The notes beneath the pieces are model-generated. The model made no database searches. It saw nothing but the letters and a program-made list of their open reading frames with translations, and was not told where the DNA came from. DNA of 14,602 nucleotides, from contig JBBSBK010000097.1 in NCBI GenBank assembly GCA_038251315.1, positions 1 to 14,602 on the forward strand. The letters run 5' to 3'. Shown piece by piece: positions 6,726 to 13,456 of this stretch (position 1 is the first letter of the stretch; every line of letters begins with the position of its first letter). The translations under genes and the position numbers were made by a program. This DNA comes from JBBKXP01 sp038251315 (GTDB taxonomy: Bacteria; Pseudomonadota; Alphaproteobacteria; Rhodobacterales; Rhodobacteraceae).

Positions 6726-7742
6726 CTAGCCGCGCGCCGCAAGCCAGTCGCAGAGGTCGCGGCGCAGGTCCGGCGTGACAGCGGCCCCGCGCAGGGTCAG
6801 GCTGCCATCGGCATGTTCGGTCAGCGACAGACCGCCACTGATCCGCACGGGGGCGGGCGGGGGCAGGCCGGTGCCCTCTTTGGCCGGTTTCAACGCCTGC
6901 AGGATCACGGCCTGTTCGGCGGCGGCGTCCGGGGCGGGGGTGGCCAGAAGCCGGTCGCGCAGCCGCGGGCCAAAGCCCGGATCGTCCAGCAGCGCTTTGG
7001 ACAGCAGCAATCCGCCGCGCTCGCTCAATGCCTCGGGAAAGGCCAGGGCGCCGTCCAGCGCCGCGACGATGGGCAGATACGAACCGATCTTTGACCGCTT
7101 GGACCGGGACGCGGCGTGAAACAGGCCCTGCAGCGCCTTTTTGTGACTGTCGTAGACACCCTGCCCGACCACCTTTTCGACGATCCGGGCGCGTTCATAA
7201 TGGCTGAGCCCGACCCTGATCTCGTTTTCCTCGACCATGGCAAGATAGGCCCCGGCAGCGTCGTCGGGGCGGCGCAGCAGGGCCTGCACCGTGGCGAACC
7301 GCCCGTCACCGGTTTCGCTGCGCAACATCTTCAGCGCCTGCAGCCGCCGCCAGCCGGAAATCAGCCCATAGCGGCCATGACCCAGATCGGTCACCTCGAT
7401 CGGGGTCTGCTGGCCGCGCCGCAGCAGGCTGTCGCGCAGCGTCGTCATTTCGGCCGCGTCCACCGCGATGCGGTCGCGGATCAGATGGCCCGCTTCGATG
7501 GCATCGAGCGGCAGCGACAGGATCATCCGCCCTTCGGCGCGCGCCCGCGCCATCGTCTCGGCCAGTTCATCAAGGGCGGCGATTGTCGCGGCATCGCCCG
7601 CGACAGCCGCAATCGGCGCGCGCGATGGCCCGGCCCCCTCCCACCCGTCGCGGTAGGTCGGGAACATGGATTTGGTTTCGGGGGCGGCGCCGAAGGGCGC
7701 GGTGTCGGACTGCAGCGGGGTCAGACGTTTGCGTTTGGCCAT
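6726..7742 (-). CDS. parB: Plasmid partition protein ParB (centromere-binding, CTPase-type)
   Basis: 338 residues, beginning MAKRKRLTPL as in many Rhodobacterales plasmid ParB/RepB proteins. The N-terminal ParB/sulfiredoxin-like domain lies at about 73-180: LPLDAIEAGHLIRDRI, then LRRGQQTPIEV (108-117) and the CTP-binding box GWRRLQA (130-136; G-E-R-R-x-R-A in chromosomal ParB), then VEENEIRVGLSHYERA (170-185), the conserved E-N-x-x-R-x-x-L-S segment. A helix-turn-helix for parS binding follows at about 190-225 (KKALQGLFHAASRSKRSKIG). The C-terminus should carry the dimerisation domain. It acts with ParA to segregate the replicon. The ATG at 7742 has AGGA nine bases upstream. It is 124 bases downstream of parA, and that gap begins with the parS-like palindrome. 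The glycosyltransferase start is 11 bases past its stop. Confidence 0.92.
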   Translation of the reverse strand: MAKRKRLTPLQSDTAPFGAAPETKSMFPTYRDGWEGAGPSRAPIAAVAGDAATIAALDELAETMARARAEGRMILSLPLDAIEAGHLIRDRIAVDAAEMTTLRDSLLRRGQQTPIEVTDLGHGRYGLISGWRRLQALKMLRSETGDGRFATVQALLRRPDDAAGAYLAMVEENEIRVGLSHYERARIVEKVVGQGVYDSHKKALQGLFHAASRSKRSKIGSYLPIVAALDGALAFPEALSERGGLLLSKALLDDPGFGPRLRDRLLATPAPDAAAEQAVILQALKPAKEGTGLPPPAPVRISGGLSLTEHADGSLTLRGAAVTPDLRRDLCDWLAARG

Positions 7743-7838
7743 GTCATGTCCTGCTCATCTCTCAAAATCCGGCATCTGTCTGCCCTGAAAGGGTAAACAG
7801 CCCCCAACGGCACCGCGCACCACACCTCGGCAAAGGCC

Positions 7839-7862
7839 AAATGTTTCGCACGCGAAACATTT
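7839..7862. other. parS: parS-like partition palindrome between parA and parB
   Basis: A perfect inverted repeat: left arm AAATGTTTCGC (7839-7849), two-base centre AC, right arm GCGAAACATTT (7852-7862). The core TGTTTC...GAAACA is the same as the ends of the universal bacterial parS site TGTTTCACGTGAAACA, with a 6-base instead of a 4-base centre. It ends 4 bases from the parA stop codon and lies 97 bases upstream of parB. There is no T-run after it on the minus strand, so it is not an obvious terminator. I find only this one copy in the window. ParB binding is inferred. Confidence 0.75.
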
Positions 7863-7866
7863 CGGG

Positions 7867-9294
7867 TCATTCTGCTGCGTTCGCCGCTGCATTCGCTGCC
7901 GCCTTCTGGGCCGCCAATTCGTCGCGCCGCCATGCGCCGATCACCAGCGCCTTGAAGGCGGCGTAGGTGTCGTCAAAGGTTTCGCGCCCACGGGCATAGG
8001 TTTCGCGGTTGAAATCGCGGTAATCCGCCTCGTAGATGCCCTGCACCTGTTCGCCCGCCTGCCCGACCAGTGCCGTGAAATCCTGCCGATGCGCCGACAG
8101 GGTAGGGCCAAGATAGGCCTGCATCAGCGCCGCCAGTTCGGCCTGCTGCGCCCCGTCATAGCGTGTCAGCACCGCGCGCACCGCGTCCCACTGAAACGCC
8201 AGCCCGTCGCGGCCCAGGGCCCGCGCGGCGATATTCTCGGCATCCTCGATCGACCCGAAGGTGGTGGCGAGCATGTCGAAAAACCGCCCCGTGCTGTCAA
8301 ACTCAAGAAACGACGCCCCGAGCGGCACCAGCAGGATATCCGCCGCCGCCAGCCCGTTGATCGTGAGGTAGCCAAGCGCAGGGGGGGTATCAAGCAGGAT
8401 GATGTCATAGGCATCAAGCACCCCGTCGGCGGCAAAGATATCGCCAAAGGCATCCCAGAGCTTCCAGCCCCGCCCCTGCATCCGCCAGACCGGCACCTGG
8501 AATTCGGCCCAGTAGAGGTTCAGCTGCGCCCCGATCAGGTCGATGTTGGGCCAATGGGTTTTCTGGATCAGATCCTGCGCCGTCATCCCCAGCGCCTGAC
8601 CCAGCGTGTCGTCCAGTGGCAGCGGCGGCTCGCCCCGGTCCACCCGGCGCTGGTTGTCGGCGCGCAGGTACTGGCCGTAGTGGCGCGCCAGAAGCGGGAA
8701 CACGGTGCCCCATTCGTCCGCCACCTTGCCGCCGAAAACGCTGGTCATCGAACCCTGGCTGTCAAGGTCGACAACCAGCACCCGGTAGCCGTCCAGTGCC
8801 GCCGACATCGCCAGATGCGCCGCCGTGCTGGTCTTGCCGACGCCGCCCTTGAAGTTGGCGATGGCGGTGATCTTGGCGGGCAGGCCTGCGGGGCGCCAGG
8901 GCAGGTAGTTGCGCGATTTCGCCCCCTGCGCACCGAAATGCGCGCGCAGCACCAGCACCTCGTCCAGACTGAACCACTTGGCACCCCCGTCGGTTTCGCT
9001 GCGCCCCTGGGGCAGGTCCGGGTGGGCCTTGAGGACGCGGCGGAAATGCCCGGTGGCGACAGGAATGAGGTAGCGGGTGATCTCCCACGTGGAGAAAAGC
9101 CGCAAGGCGCGGCGTCCGTCCGCCTGCAAGCCCCGGCTCGCCAGATCGTCGCGCCCGCGGGTGCAGGCGGCGGCGATGTCGGCAAAGCCATCGGTGCCGG
9201 TCCCGGCCCCAAGCTGGGCTGCGGCACGGTCGGGGTCGATGCCGAAATACGGGGGCAGGGGTATTCTGGGGCTGCTGCGGGAATCGCCGGTCAT
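7867..9294 (-). CDS. parA: Plasmid partition ATPase ParA (type Ia, with N-terminal DNA-binding region)
   Basis: About 475 residues from the ATG at 9294. The deviant Walker A box FKGGVGKTST is at residues 148-157, Walker A' VVDLDSQGS at 174-182, and Walker B YDIILLDTPPALGYLT at 296-311. The roughly 140-residue N-terminal region contains a winged-helix or MerR-like stretch (WEITRYLIPVATGHFRRVLK, about 70-89, then WFSLDEVLVLRAHF at 107-120), typical of long type Ia ParA proteins that repress their own promoter. ParA-ATP coats the nucleoid and moves ParB-parS complexes. Start: the frame stays open to a TTG at 9327, which has AGGG 4 bases upstream, while the ATG at 9294 has only a distant AGG, so the start is uncertain by 11 residues. 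The C-terminus ends in an Ala/Asn-rich tail (AANAAANAAE). It is probably the first gene of the parA-parB-glycosyltransferase-sulfotransferase block and is divergent from repA. Confidence 0.92.
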   Translation of the reverse strand: MTGDSRSSPRIPLPPYFGIDPDRAAAQLGAGTGTDGFADIAAACTRGRDDLASRGLQADGRRALRLFSTWEITRYLIPVATGHFRRVLKAHPDLPQGRSETDGGAKWFSLDEVLVLRAHFGAQGAKSRNYLPWRPAGLPAKITAIANFKGGVGKTSTAAHLAMSAALDGYRVLVVDLDSQGSMTSVFGGKVADEWGTVFPLLARHYGQYLRADNQRRVDRGEPPLPLDDTLGQALGMTAQDLIQKTHWPNIDLIGAQLNLYWAEFQVPVWRMQGRGWKLWDAFGDIFAADGVLDAYDIILLDTPPALGYLTINGLAAADILLVPLGASFLEFDSTGRFFDMLATTFGSIEDAENIAARALGRDGLAFQWDAVRAVLTRYDGAQQAELAALMQAYLGPTLSAHRQDFTALVGQAGEQVQGIYEADYRDFNRETYARGRETFDDTYAAFKALVIGAWRRDELAAQKAAANAAANAAE

Positions 9295-9441
9295 AAGGTT
9301 GGGCCTGATGTGCGCTGTTTTCAGCAAGATACCCTAAAACGTCGCACATGAAAGAAAATACCTAACATCGCGGCATTTTCCTTGTCTTTTCCCAAGCAAG
9401 AATCCCCAAACCTGCCTTTGTGGACAGGCGTTTGCGGGGGT

Positions 9442-9465
9442 TGCACGGCCAGCGTGCAGATTTTT
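9442..9465 (+). terminator. Hairpin with T-run in the origin region (possible intrinsic terminator, plus strand)
   Basis: TGCACG (9442-9447), a five-base loop GCCAG, CGTGCA (9453-9458), then GA and TTTTT (9461-9465). On the plus strand this has the form of a short intrinsic terminator, although no plus-strand gene precedes it. It could end a small RNA antisense to the parA leader, or be a structural element of the origin. The stem is only 6 pairs. Confidence 0.35.
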
Positions 9466-9469
9466 GCCA

Positions 9470-9487
9470 TGTTATCAATGTTATTAA
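9470..9487. repeat. Tandem AT-rich 9-mers, candidate DNA-unwinding element
   Basis: TGTTATCAA (9470-9478) is followed directly by TGTTATTAA (9479-9487), identical at 8 of 9 positions, in an otherwise GC-rich sequence. Tandem AT-rich repeats beside iterons are where plasmid origins normally melt. Confidence 0.55.
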
Positions 9488-9562
9488 TCGTTACAGGGTT
9501 TGGATGATCGGGCCAAGCGGTTGAGAGGTAACGGGTTTTTCTGCCTCTGGCATGGCAGGACC

Positions 9563-9628
9563 GACTCTGAAACCACGCTGTGGCGACTCTGGTCCGCCGA
9601 AACAGTGACTCTGGTCCGCCGATGCGCG
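9563..9628. repeat. Iterons with 22-bp periodicity
   Basis: GACTCTG starts at 9563, 9585 and 9607, exactly 22 bases apart. The second and third copies share 16 identical bases, GACTCTGGTCCGCCGA (9585-9600 and 9607-9622). The first copy keeps only GACTCTG and then diverges. A looser match (GCCTCTGG at 9543) lies upstream out of phase. The 22-bp spacing, about two helical turns, next to repA is characteristic of initiator-binding iterons. Confidence 0.75.
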
Positions 9629-9652
9629 TCAAGCGGAGTGTGGACGCCGACC

Positions 9653-9661
9653 TGTGGATAA
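9653..9661. promoter_or_regulatory. DnaA box
   Basis: TGTGGATAA is the exact reverse complement of the consensus DnaA box TTATCCACA. It lies 25 bases beyond the iteron array and about 90 bases before the repA ATG, consistent with host DnaA recruitment to the origin. Confidence 0.7.
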
Positions 9662-9749
9662 CTCTAGAGTGTCACTGAAACCCCGTTGCTGGATTCGGGA
9701 CTGGAATCGGGCGCAGACCCGCAACGCAGATGGGGCAGGGACCGCAGCG

Positions 9750-10835
9750 ATGACGCAGATTACGGGTAGGGCAGGGGGCGGGGCAGGGGGTGCGGGGCTG
9801 CTGCCCGACCGCCACCCAAGTGCGGATTTCTTTATCTGCGACATCTTCGGGGCGGCCCCCAAGGATGATCTGGGCAGCATGGAACACCCGATCTTTTCGC
9901 TGGCGACGCGGCCTGACTGCCGCATCCTGTCCTATACCCACAACGGTACCGACGTCACCGTTACCCCCTCGGTCCGGGGCCGGGCGACGATCCATGACAA
10001 GGATGTCCTGATCTATTGCATCAGTCAGTTGATGGCGGCGCTGAATGCCGGGCGGGCGATCTCGCGCCGCCTGCATCTGCGGGCCCACGATCTGCTGGTG
10101 GCGACCAACCGCGACACCTCGGGCGATGCCTATGCGCGGCTGCGCGAGGCGTTCGAGCGGCTGGCGGGCACCCGCGTCACCACCAACATCGCCACCGGCG
10201 GGCTGGAGATCACCCAGGGCTTTGGATTGATCGAAAGCTGGGAGATCGTGCGGCGTGCCCGTGTACAGGGGGGTCGTGTACAGGGGGGCCGTATGCAGGG
10301 GGGGGCCGAGGGGCGGATGCTGTCGGTGACCGTCACCCTGAGCGAATGGATCTGGCAGGCGGTCCTGTCCAAATCGGTGCTGACCCTGCACCGCGATTAT
10401 TTCCGGCTGCGCAAACCGCTTGAGAGGCGGATCTACGAACTGGTGCGCAAGCATTGCGGCCGCCAGCCCGAATGGCGCGTCTCGGTGGCGGTGCTGCACA
10501 AGAAATCCGGGTCCGCCAGCCCGCTGCGGGTGTTCCGCGCCGCCCTGCGCCGGATCATCGTGGATGCCAACCTGCCCGATTACACGATGGCCGAGGAGGT
10601 CGGCGACCTGATCCGCTTTGCCCGTCCACAGGCGCAGGTCAGCGCGGCCGAGATGCTGCGCTTTGACGCCGATGTGCTGGACGCGGCCCGCGCCCGCGCC
10701 CCCGGGCAGGACGTTCATGCGCTGGAAACCCGCTGGCGGGCGTTCTGGGCGGCGTCGGGGCGGCCACGGCTGGGGTCGCCTGAACGGGCGTTTCTGGCCT
10801 GGGTCGCGGGCCAGACGGACCTGCGCGGGGCCTAG
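9750..10835 (+). CDS. repA: Plasmid replication initiator RepA (RPA family, RepA-I-like)
   Basis: 361 residues. The core from about residue 24 (SADFFICDIFGAAPKDDLGSM), through FSLATRP, SYTHNGTDVTVTPSVRGRATIHDKDVLIY and AARGINITIATION-zone helices (QLMAALNAGR, HLRAHDLLVATNRDTSGDAY), matches the alphaproteobacterial 'replication initiator protein A' family found on Rhodobacterales plasmids. A second winged-helix half is visible at about 195-270 (WIWQAVLSKSVLTLHRDYF, PLERRIYELVRKHCG). It should bind the iterons upstream and start replication. The start is set at the ATG 9750, with CAGGGA about 10 bases upstream; a GTG at 9654 would add 32 non-family residues and overlaps the DnaA box. Odd feature: between the two halves (residues 171-185) three VQGG/MQGG repeats are inserted. 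RepA-I assignment is by resemblance and gene order. Confidence 0.9.
   Translation: MTQITGRAGGGAGGAGLLPDRHPSADFFICDIFGAAPKDDLGSMEHPIFSLATRPDCRILSYTHNGTDVTVTPSVRGRATIHDKDVLIYCISQLMAALNAGRAISRRLHLRAHDLLVATNRDTSGDAYARLREAFERLAGTRVTTNIATGGLEITQGFGLIESWEIVRRARVQGGRVQGGRMQGGAEGRMLSVTVTLSEWIWQAVLSKSVLTLHRDYFRLRKPLERRIYELVRKHCGRQPEWRVSVAVLHKKSGSASPLRVFRAALRRIIVDANLPDYTMAEEVGDLIRFARPQAQVSAAEMLRFDADVLDAARARAPGQDVHALETRWRAFWAASGRPRLGSPERAFLAWVAGQTDLRGA
10260..10304 (+). repeat. In-frame 15-bp tandem repeats with G-tracts in repA
   Basis: CGTGTACAGGGGGGT (10260-10274), CGTGTACAGGGGGGC (10275-10289) and CGTATGCAGGGGGGG (10290-10304) encode RVQGG, RVQGG and RMQGG. The G-runs are G6, G6 and G8 at regular spacing. 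Because the unit is 15 bases, gain or loss of whole units keeps the frame, while slippage inside a G-run would not. Confidence 0.9.
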
Positions 10836-10883
10836 CTGTTCAGTCCCGGCCTGCGGACCCCGCGGATGCGCAAGTGGTCGGCG

Positions 10884-10915
10884 GCACCGCGCCAAACGCC
10901 GGCGCCGCGCGGTGC
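10884..10915 (+). terminator. Inverted repeat after repA (weak terminator candidate)
   Basis: GCACCGCGC (10884-10892) and GCGCGGTGC (10907-10915) form a 9-pair perfect stem with a 14-base loop, 48 bases past the repA stop. No T-run follows, so it is not a canonical intrinsic terminator; it may insulate repA from the downstream gene or be a protein-binding site. Confidence 0.35.
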
Positions 10916-10978
10916 TGTCGGACAAACTTAACGGCTGATTTCTAGAATCCCCCCCGAACGGCAACTTCGGGAGCCCCC

Positions 10979-12253
10979 ATGTCCGATACATCGCCCATCC
11001 TTTCGCTGCCCTATATCCAGCCCGCACAGGCGCAAAAACACGTCACCCACAACGAGGCGCTGCGTCTGCTTGATATTCTGGTGCAACTGGTGGTGCTGAG
11101 CCGCGACCAGATCGTGCCGCCCGCCGTGCCGGCGGCCGGCGATTGCCATATCGTCGGGGCGGCGGCGACCGGCCCCTGGGTGGGGCAGGACCGTGCCATC
11201 GCCTTTTACGAGGCTGGTGGCTGGCAGTTTCTGGTCCCGAAACCGGGCTGGCGGGCGCATGTGCTGGCCGAAAACCGCCCTGTCGTCTTTGACACCGTGG
11301 CGGGTTGGCAGGACGGTTCAAACGCTGCGTTTTTGACCCTTGGGGTCGGGGTGAACGCCACCGCCGACACCACCAACCGGCTGACTGTCGCGGCGACCGC
11401 GACGCTGCTGAACCATGCCGGGGCCGGGCACCAGCTCAAGATCAACAAGGCGACCGTCACCGATACCGCCAGCCTGCTGTTCCAGACCGGATTTTCGGGT
11501 CGCGCCGAAATGGGGCTGGCGGGTGACGATGCCTTTGCGATCAAGGTCAGCCCCAGCGGGACCGGCTTTGTCACCGCGCTGGCCGTCGAGCCGGCAACCG
11601 GACGGGTGCAGATGCCGCAGGGGCTGACGCTGACCGGCACGCTGACCGGCACCGCTGCCGCCCGGCTGGGTGGCCTGCGGGCCACCCGGGCCGGGACCGC
11701 CAACGCGATCACGCTGGCCTATGGCCTGAGCGCGCTGAGTGCCGGAATCCAGGTCCGGTTCACCACCACCACCACCAATACCGGGGCGACAACGATCAAC
11801 CTTGACGGGTTGGGGGCGATTGCCTGCCGCACGGTAACCGGGGTCGCCCTGCCGTCGGGATATATCCGCACCGTGGTCGAGACAGTGGCCACCTACGACG
11901 GCACGTTCTGGGTACTGGACCGACTGGTCGAAAACGGCAGCAACGCCAATGGCACGTTCAAGCGTTTTGCCGATGGCGATCTGGTCTGCACTTCGCCGGT
12001 GTTTTCCAGCCAGGACCCGACGATTGCCGCCGGCAGCATATTCCGCACGGCCGCACTCGGGTCGTGGACACTGCCCGCGACGGCCCTTGACGCCAATGGT
12101 CTTGTCATCGGCGGTCCTGCCGGGGCCAACGCATCGACCCACTGGGTCAATGGCCGCATGACATCCACGACCAATGCCGAGTTCACGGTCTTTGCCCCGG
12201 CCTCGATCACGGGACGCGCGATCAGACTGAAATCAGAAAACAGGTGGTATTGA
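10979..12253 (+). CDS. DUF2793 protein with phage tail-fibre-like C-terminus
   Basis: 424 residues. The N-terminus LSLPYIQPAQAQKHVTHNEA (9-28), followed by LRLLDILVQLVV, is the defining segment of DUF2793, a domain found in Rhodobacterales prophage and gene-transfer-agent-like tail regions; GDCHIVG and GWQFLVPKPGW (81-91) continue it. The middle (about 140-215) resembles tail-protein beta-strand repeats (INKATVTDTASLLFQTGFSG). The C-terminal part carries NGTFKRFADGDLVC (324-337), close to the N-G-x-Y/F-x-R-F-x-D-G-x-x-x-C pattern of phage tail-fibre tips, then GSWTLPA and a final W-Y. I see no signal peptide, membrane helix or enzymatic motif. No capsid, terminase, portal or sheath gene is present, so it is an orphan. 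The ATG at 10979 has GGGAG five bases upstream. A receptor-recognition or glycan-binding role is inference. Confidence 0.8.
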   Translation: MSDTSPILSLPYIQPAQAQKHVTHNEALRLLDILVQLVVLSRDQIVPPAVPAAGDCHIVGAAATGPWVGQDRAIAFYEAGGWQFLVPKPGWRAHVLAENRPVVFDTVAGWQDGSNAAFLTLGVGVNATADTTNRLTVAATATLLNHAGAGHQLKINKATVTDTASLLFQTGFSGRAEMGLAGDDAFAIKVSPSGTGFVTALAVEPATGRVQMPQGLTLTGTLTGTAAARLGGLRATRAGTANAITLAYGLSALSAGIQVRFTTTTTNTGATTINLDGLGAIACRTVTGVALPSGYIRTVVETVATYDGTFWVLDRLVENGSNANGTFKRFADGDLVCTSPVFSSQDPTIAAGSIFRTAALGSWTLPATALDANGLVIGGPAGANASTHWVNGRMTSTTNAEFTVFAPASITGRAIRLKSENRWY

Positions 12254-12564
12254 TGACCGACATGCAGATCGCGCTGACCCGGGTGCAGGGTGACCCTCTG
12301 AAAGTCACGCGAAAGGGTGAAAGCCTGATCTTCAACGGCACGGCCATCGACCTGTCCGGCGTCACTGCCGACGCACCGCTGCTGCTGGCCGATCATGCCT
12401 GCCCGTGGATCGCATCAGACGTGACCCGCGACGCCGACGGGCTGCACCTGACGGTGATCGCCCCCTACGCCGGGACCAACCTGCCCGAGGCGCTGTGGTA
12501 TCCCGATCCGCTGGTGGTGGTTAAAGACGGGCCGGTCGCGCTGCCGGCATGGCAGGTCGGGTGA
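12253..12564 (+). CDS. Small protein coupled to the DUF2793 gene, function unknown
   Basis: 103 residues from the ATG at 12253, which shares one base with the DUF2793 stop (TGATG); AGGTGG lies 5-6 bases upstream. The close coupling implies the two are made together, as for tail fibres and their assembly partners. The protein is acidic and beta-rich in appearance, with LTRVQGDPLKVTRKGESLIFNG at its N-terminal end, a central LLLADHACPWI and a C-terminal PEALWYPDPLVVVKDGP. It has no cysteine-rich motif, membrane segment or catalytic signature that I recognise. Its end overlaps the convergent wcbI gene by 44 bases, which makes the exact C-terminus of one of the two genes poorly constrained. It may be a phage-derived accessory protein, but I cannot name it. 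Confidence 0.65.
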   Translation: MTDMQIALTRVQGDPLKVTRKGESLIFNGTAIDLSGVTADAPLLLADHACPWIASDVTRDADGLHLTVIAPYAGTNLPEALWYPDPLVVVKDGPVALPAWQVG

Positions 12565-13456
12565 CGGCAGCCCCCTGATCGGCAACCCCCTGACCAGCGG
12601 CGCCAAGCGCCGTGCCGATCAGGTCGCGTGCCGCAGGATGGGCATCAAAGATGGTCCAGGACCGGGCGACAAGTTCGGCCGTGTCGAACGACACCCCCTC
12701 GTGGCGCAGTGCTGACAGCCGCCAATGGTGCGGAAACACCGTGACACCGTGATGCGCCGCGATACTTGGGTAAAGCGGCCAGTGCATCCCCTCCTCCAGA
12801 TAATCCTCGATCGTGTTTCGGGCTGATATCACCGCTGCGGGCGTAATGTCGTCGGCCAGACCCGCAGTCTGCATCGCGCGGTGCAGGATATCGTAAAACA
12901 CTTCGTTGCGGGGGTGGTTGGGCAGATAGCAGAAATTGCCGGCAAACCTGTCTTCCCACTGATCGAAAAAATCGAGGATGCCAAAGCCGCAATTTGCCTC
13001 GAAACGGGCGTCAACCTCGGCGCGGTAGTGCTGTCGGGCCTCGAAATATCCCAGCGCACGGTAGGTTTCAGGGGTAAAGCGCGCAACCGTTTCGGCCTGA
13101 CTGTCGCCGCGCCGCCAGGAGTCGCAAACGATCCGCGACTGGATCACGCCCAATTTCAGCACGGATGGCAGGCCGGGCACCCAGATCGCATCGGGTTGCC
13201 AGCCGCGATAGAGGAAAGCATCCACCGCAATGCGTCTGACGCCCGCAGGAACCCTGTCGGACAAGGGTGCAGAGCGCGTCAGCCCGATAAACAGGTCAAG
13301 ATCGTCGACGAATTCAAGAAACTTTTCGTTGCCCTCCTCGACCCAGGTCTTGGCCTGCGGGATCAGCACACCGCGGACATCCCAGTCGGGAAAATGGGTT
13401 TTGAAATAGGCCATCTGCGTTTTCATCGAGCAGTGACCTTGAATCAGAACCTTCAT
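12521..13456 (-). CDS. WcbI-like polysaccharide biosynthesis protein (putative acetyltransferase)
   Basis: 311 residues. The protein starts with a short beta-strand and turn, MKVLIQGHCSMKTQMAYF (1-18), matching the K-V-x-x-x-G-N-C-Q nucleotide-binding-like start of the WcbI family with H in place of N. Other family-like segments are DLDLFIGLTRS (52-62), WVPGLPSV (92-99) and the late YLPNHPRNEVFYDIL (177-191), in which the N-H-P triad is characteristic. WcbI is required for capsule production in Burkholderia pseudomallei and binds coenzyme A, so an acyl-transfer role in glycan modification is supposed. It begins within the stop codon of the GSCFA gene (shared base, TGATG), so the two are translationally coupled. 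The last 25 residues are Ala/Pro/Gly-rich and overlap the end of the convergent small gene. Family assignment is by motif only. Confidence 0.7.
   Translation of the reverse strand: MKVLIQGHCSMKTQMAYFKTHFPDWDVRGVLIPQAKTWVEEGNEKFLEFVDDLDLFIGLTRSAPLSDRVPAGVRRIAVDAFLYRGWQPDAIWVPGLPSVLKLGVIQSRIVCDSWRRGDSQAETVARFTPETYRALGYFEARQHYRAEVDARFEANCGFGILDFFDQWEDRFAGNFCYLPNHPRNEVFYDILHRAMQTAGLADDITPAAVISARNTIEDYLEEGMHWPLYPSIAAHHGVTVFPHHWRLSALRHEGVSFDTAELVARSWTIFDAHPAARDLIGTALGAAGQGVADQGAAVTRPAMPAARPARL

Larger units (their letters stand above)
9295..9749. other. oriV: Probable replication origin (oriV) and divergent parA/repA control region
   Basis: The non-coding stretch between the divergent parA and repA. 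It holds, from left to right, an AT-richer leader of parA (about 9345-9400), a hairpin with a T-run (9442-9465), an AT-rich pair of 9-mers (9470-9487), three 22-bp-phased iterons (9563-9628) and a perfect DnaA box (9653-9661). This is the usual composition of an iteron-type plasmid origin adjacent to its initiator gene. The frame of repA is open back to a GTG at 9654, so part of this region could be translated, but those codons overlap the DnaA box and give no family-like sequence. Origin function is inferred. Confidence 0.7.

Noticed and set aside
7771..7798. Interrupted inverted repeat CTGT..CCCT..AGGG..ACAG upstream of parB.
   Set aside because: Only two 4-base paired blocks; expected by chance and weaker than the adjacent parS-like palindrome.
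8089..9351. A 420-codon plus-strand open frame antisense to parA.
   Set aside because: It is the mirror of a clear ParA with all ATPase motifs; the composition is R/Q/H/P-rich and matches no family. High GC leaves such frames open.
9672..11027. A 451-codon minus-strand frame opposite repA.
   Set aside because: RepA on the plus strand is well supported by family sequence; the opposite frame is arginine/glutamine-rich and crosses the repA end and the next promoter region.
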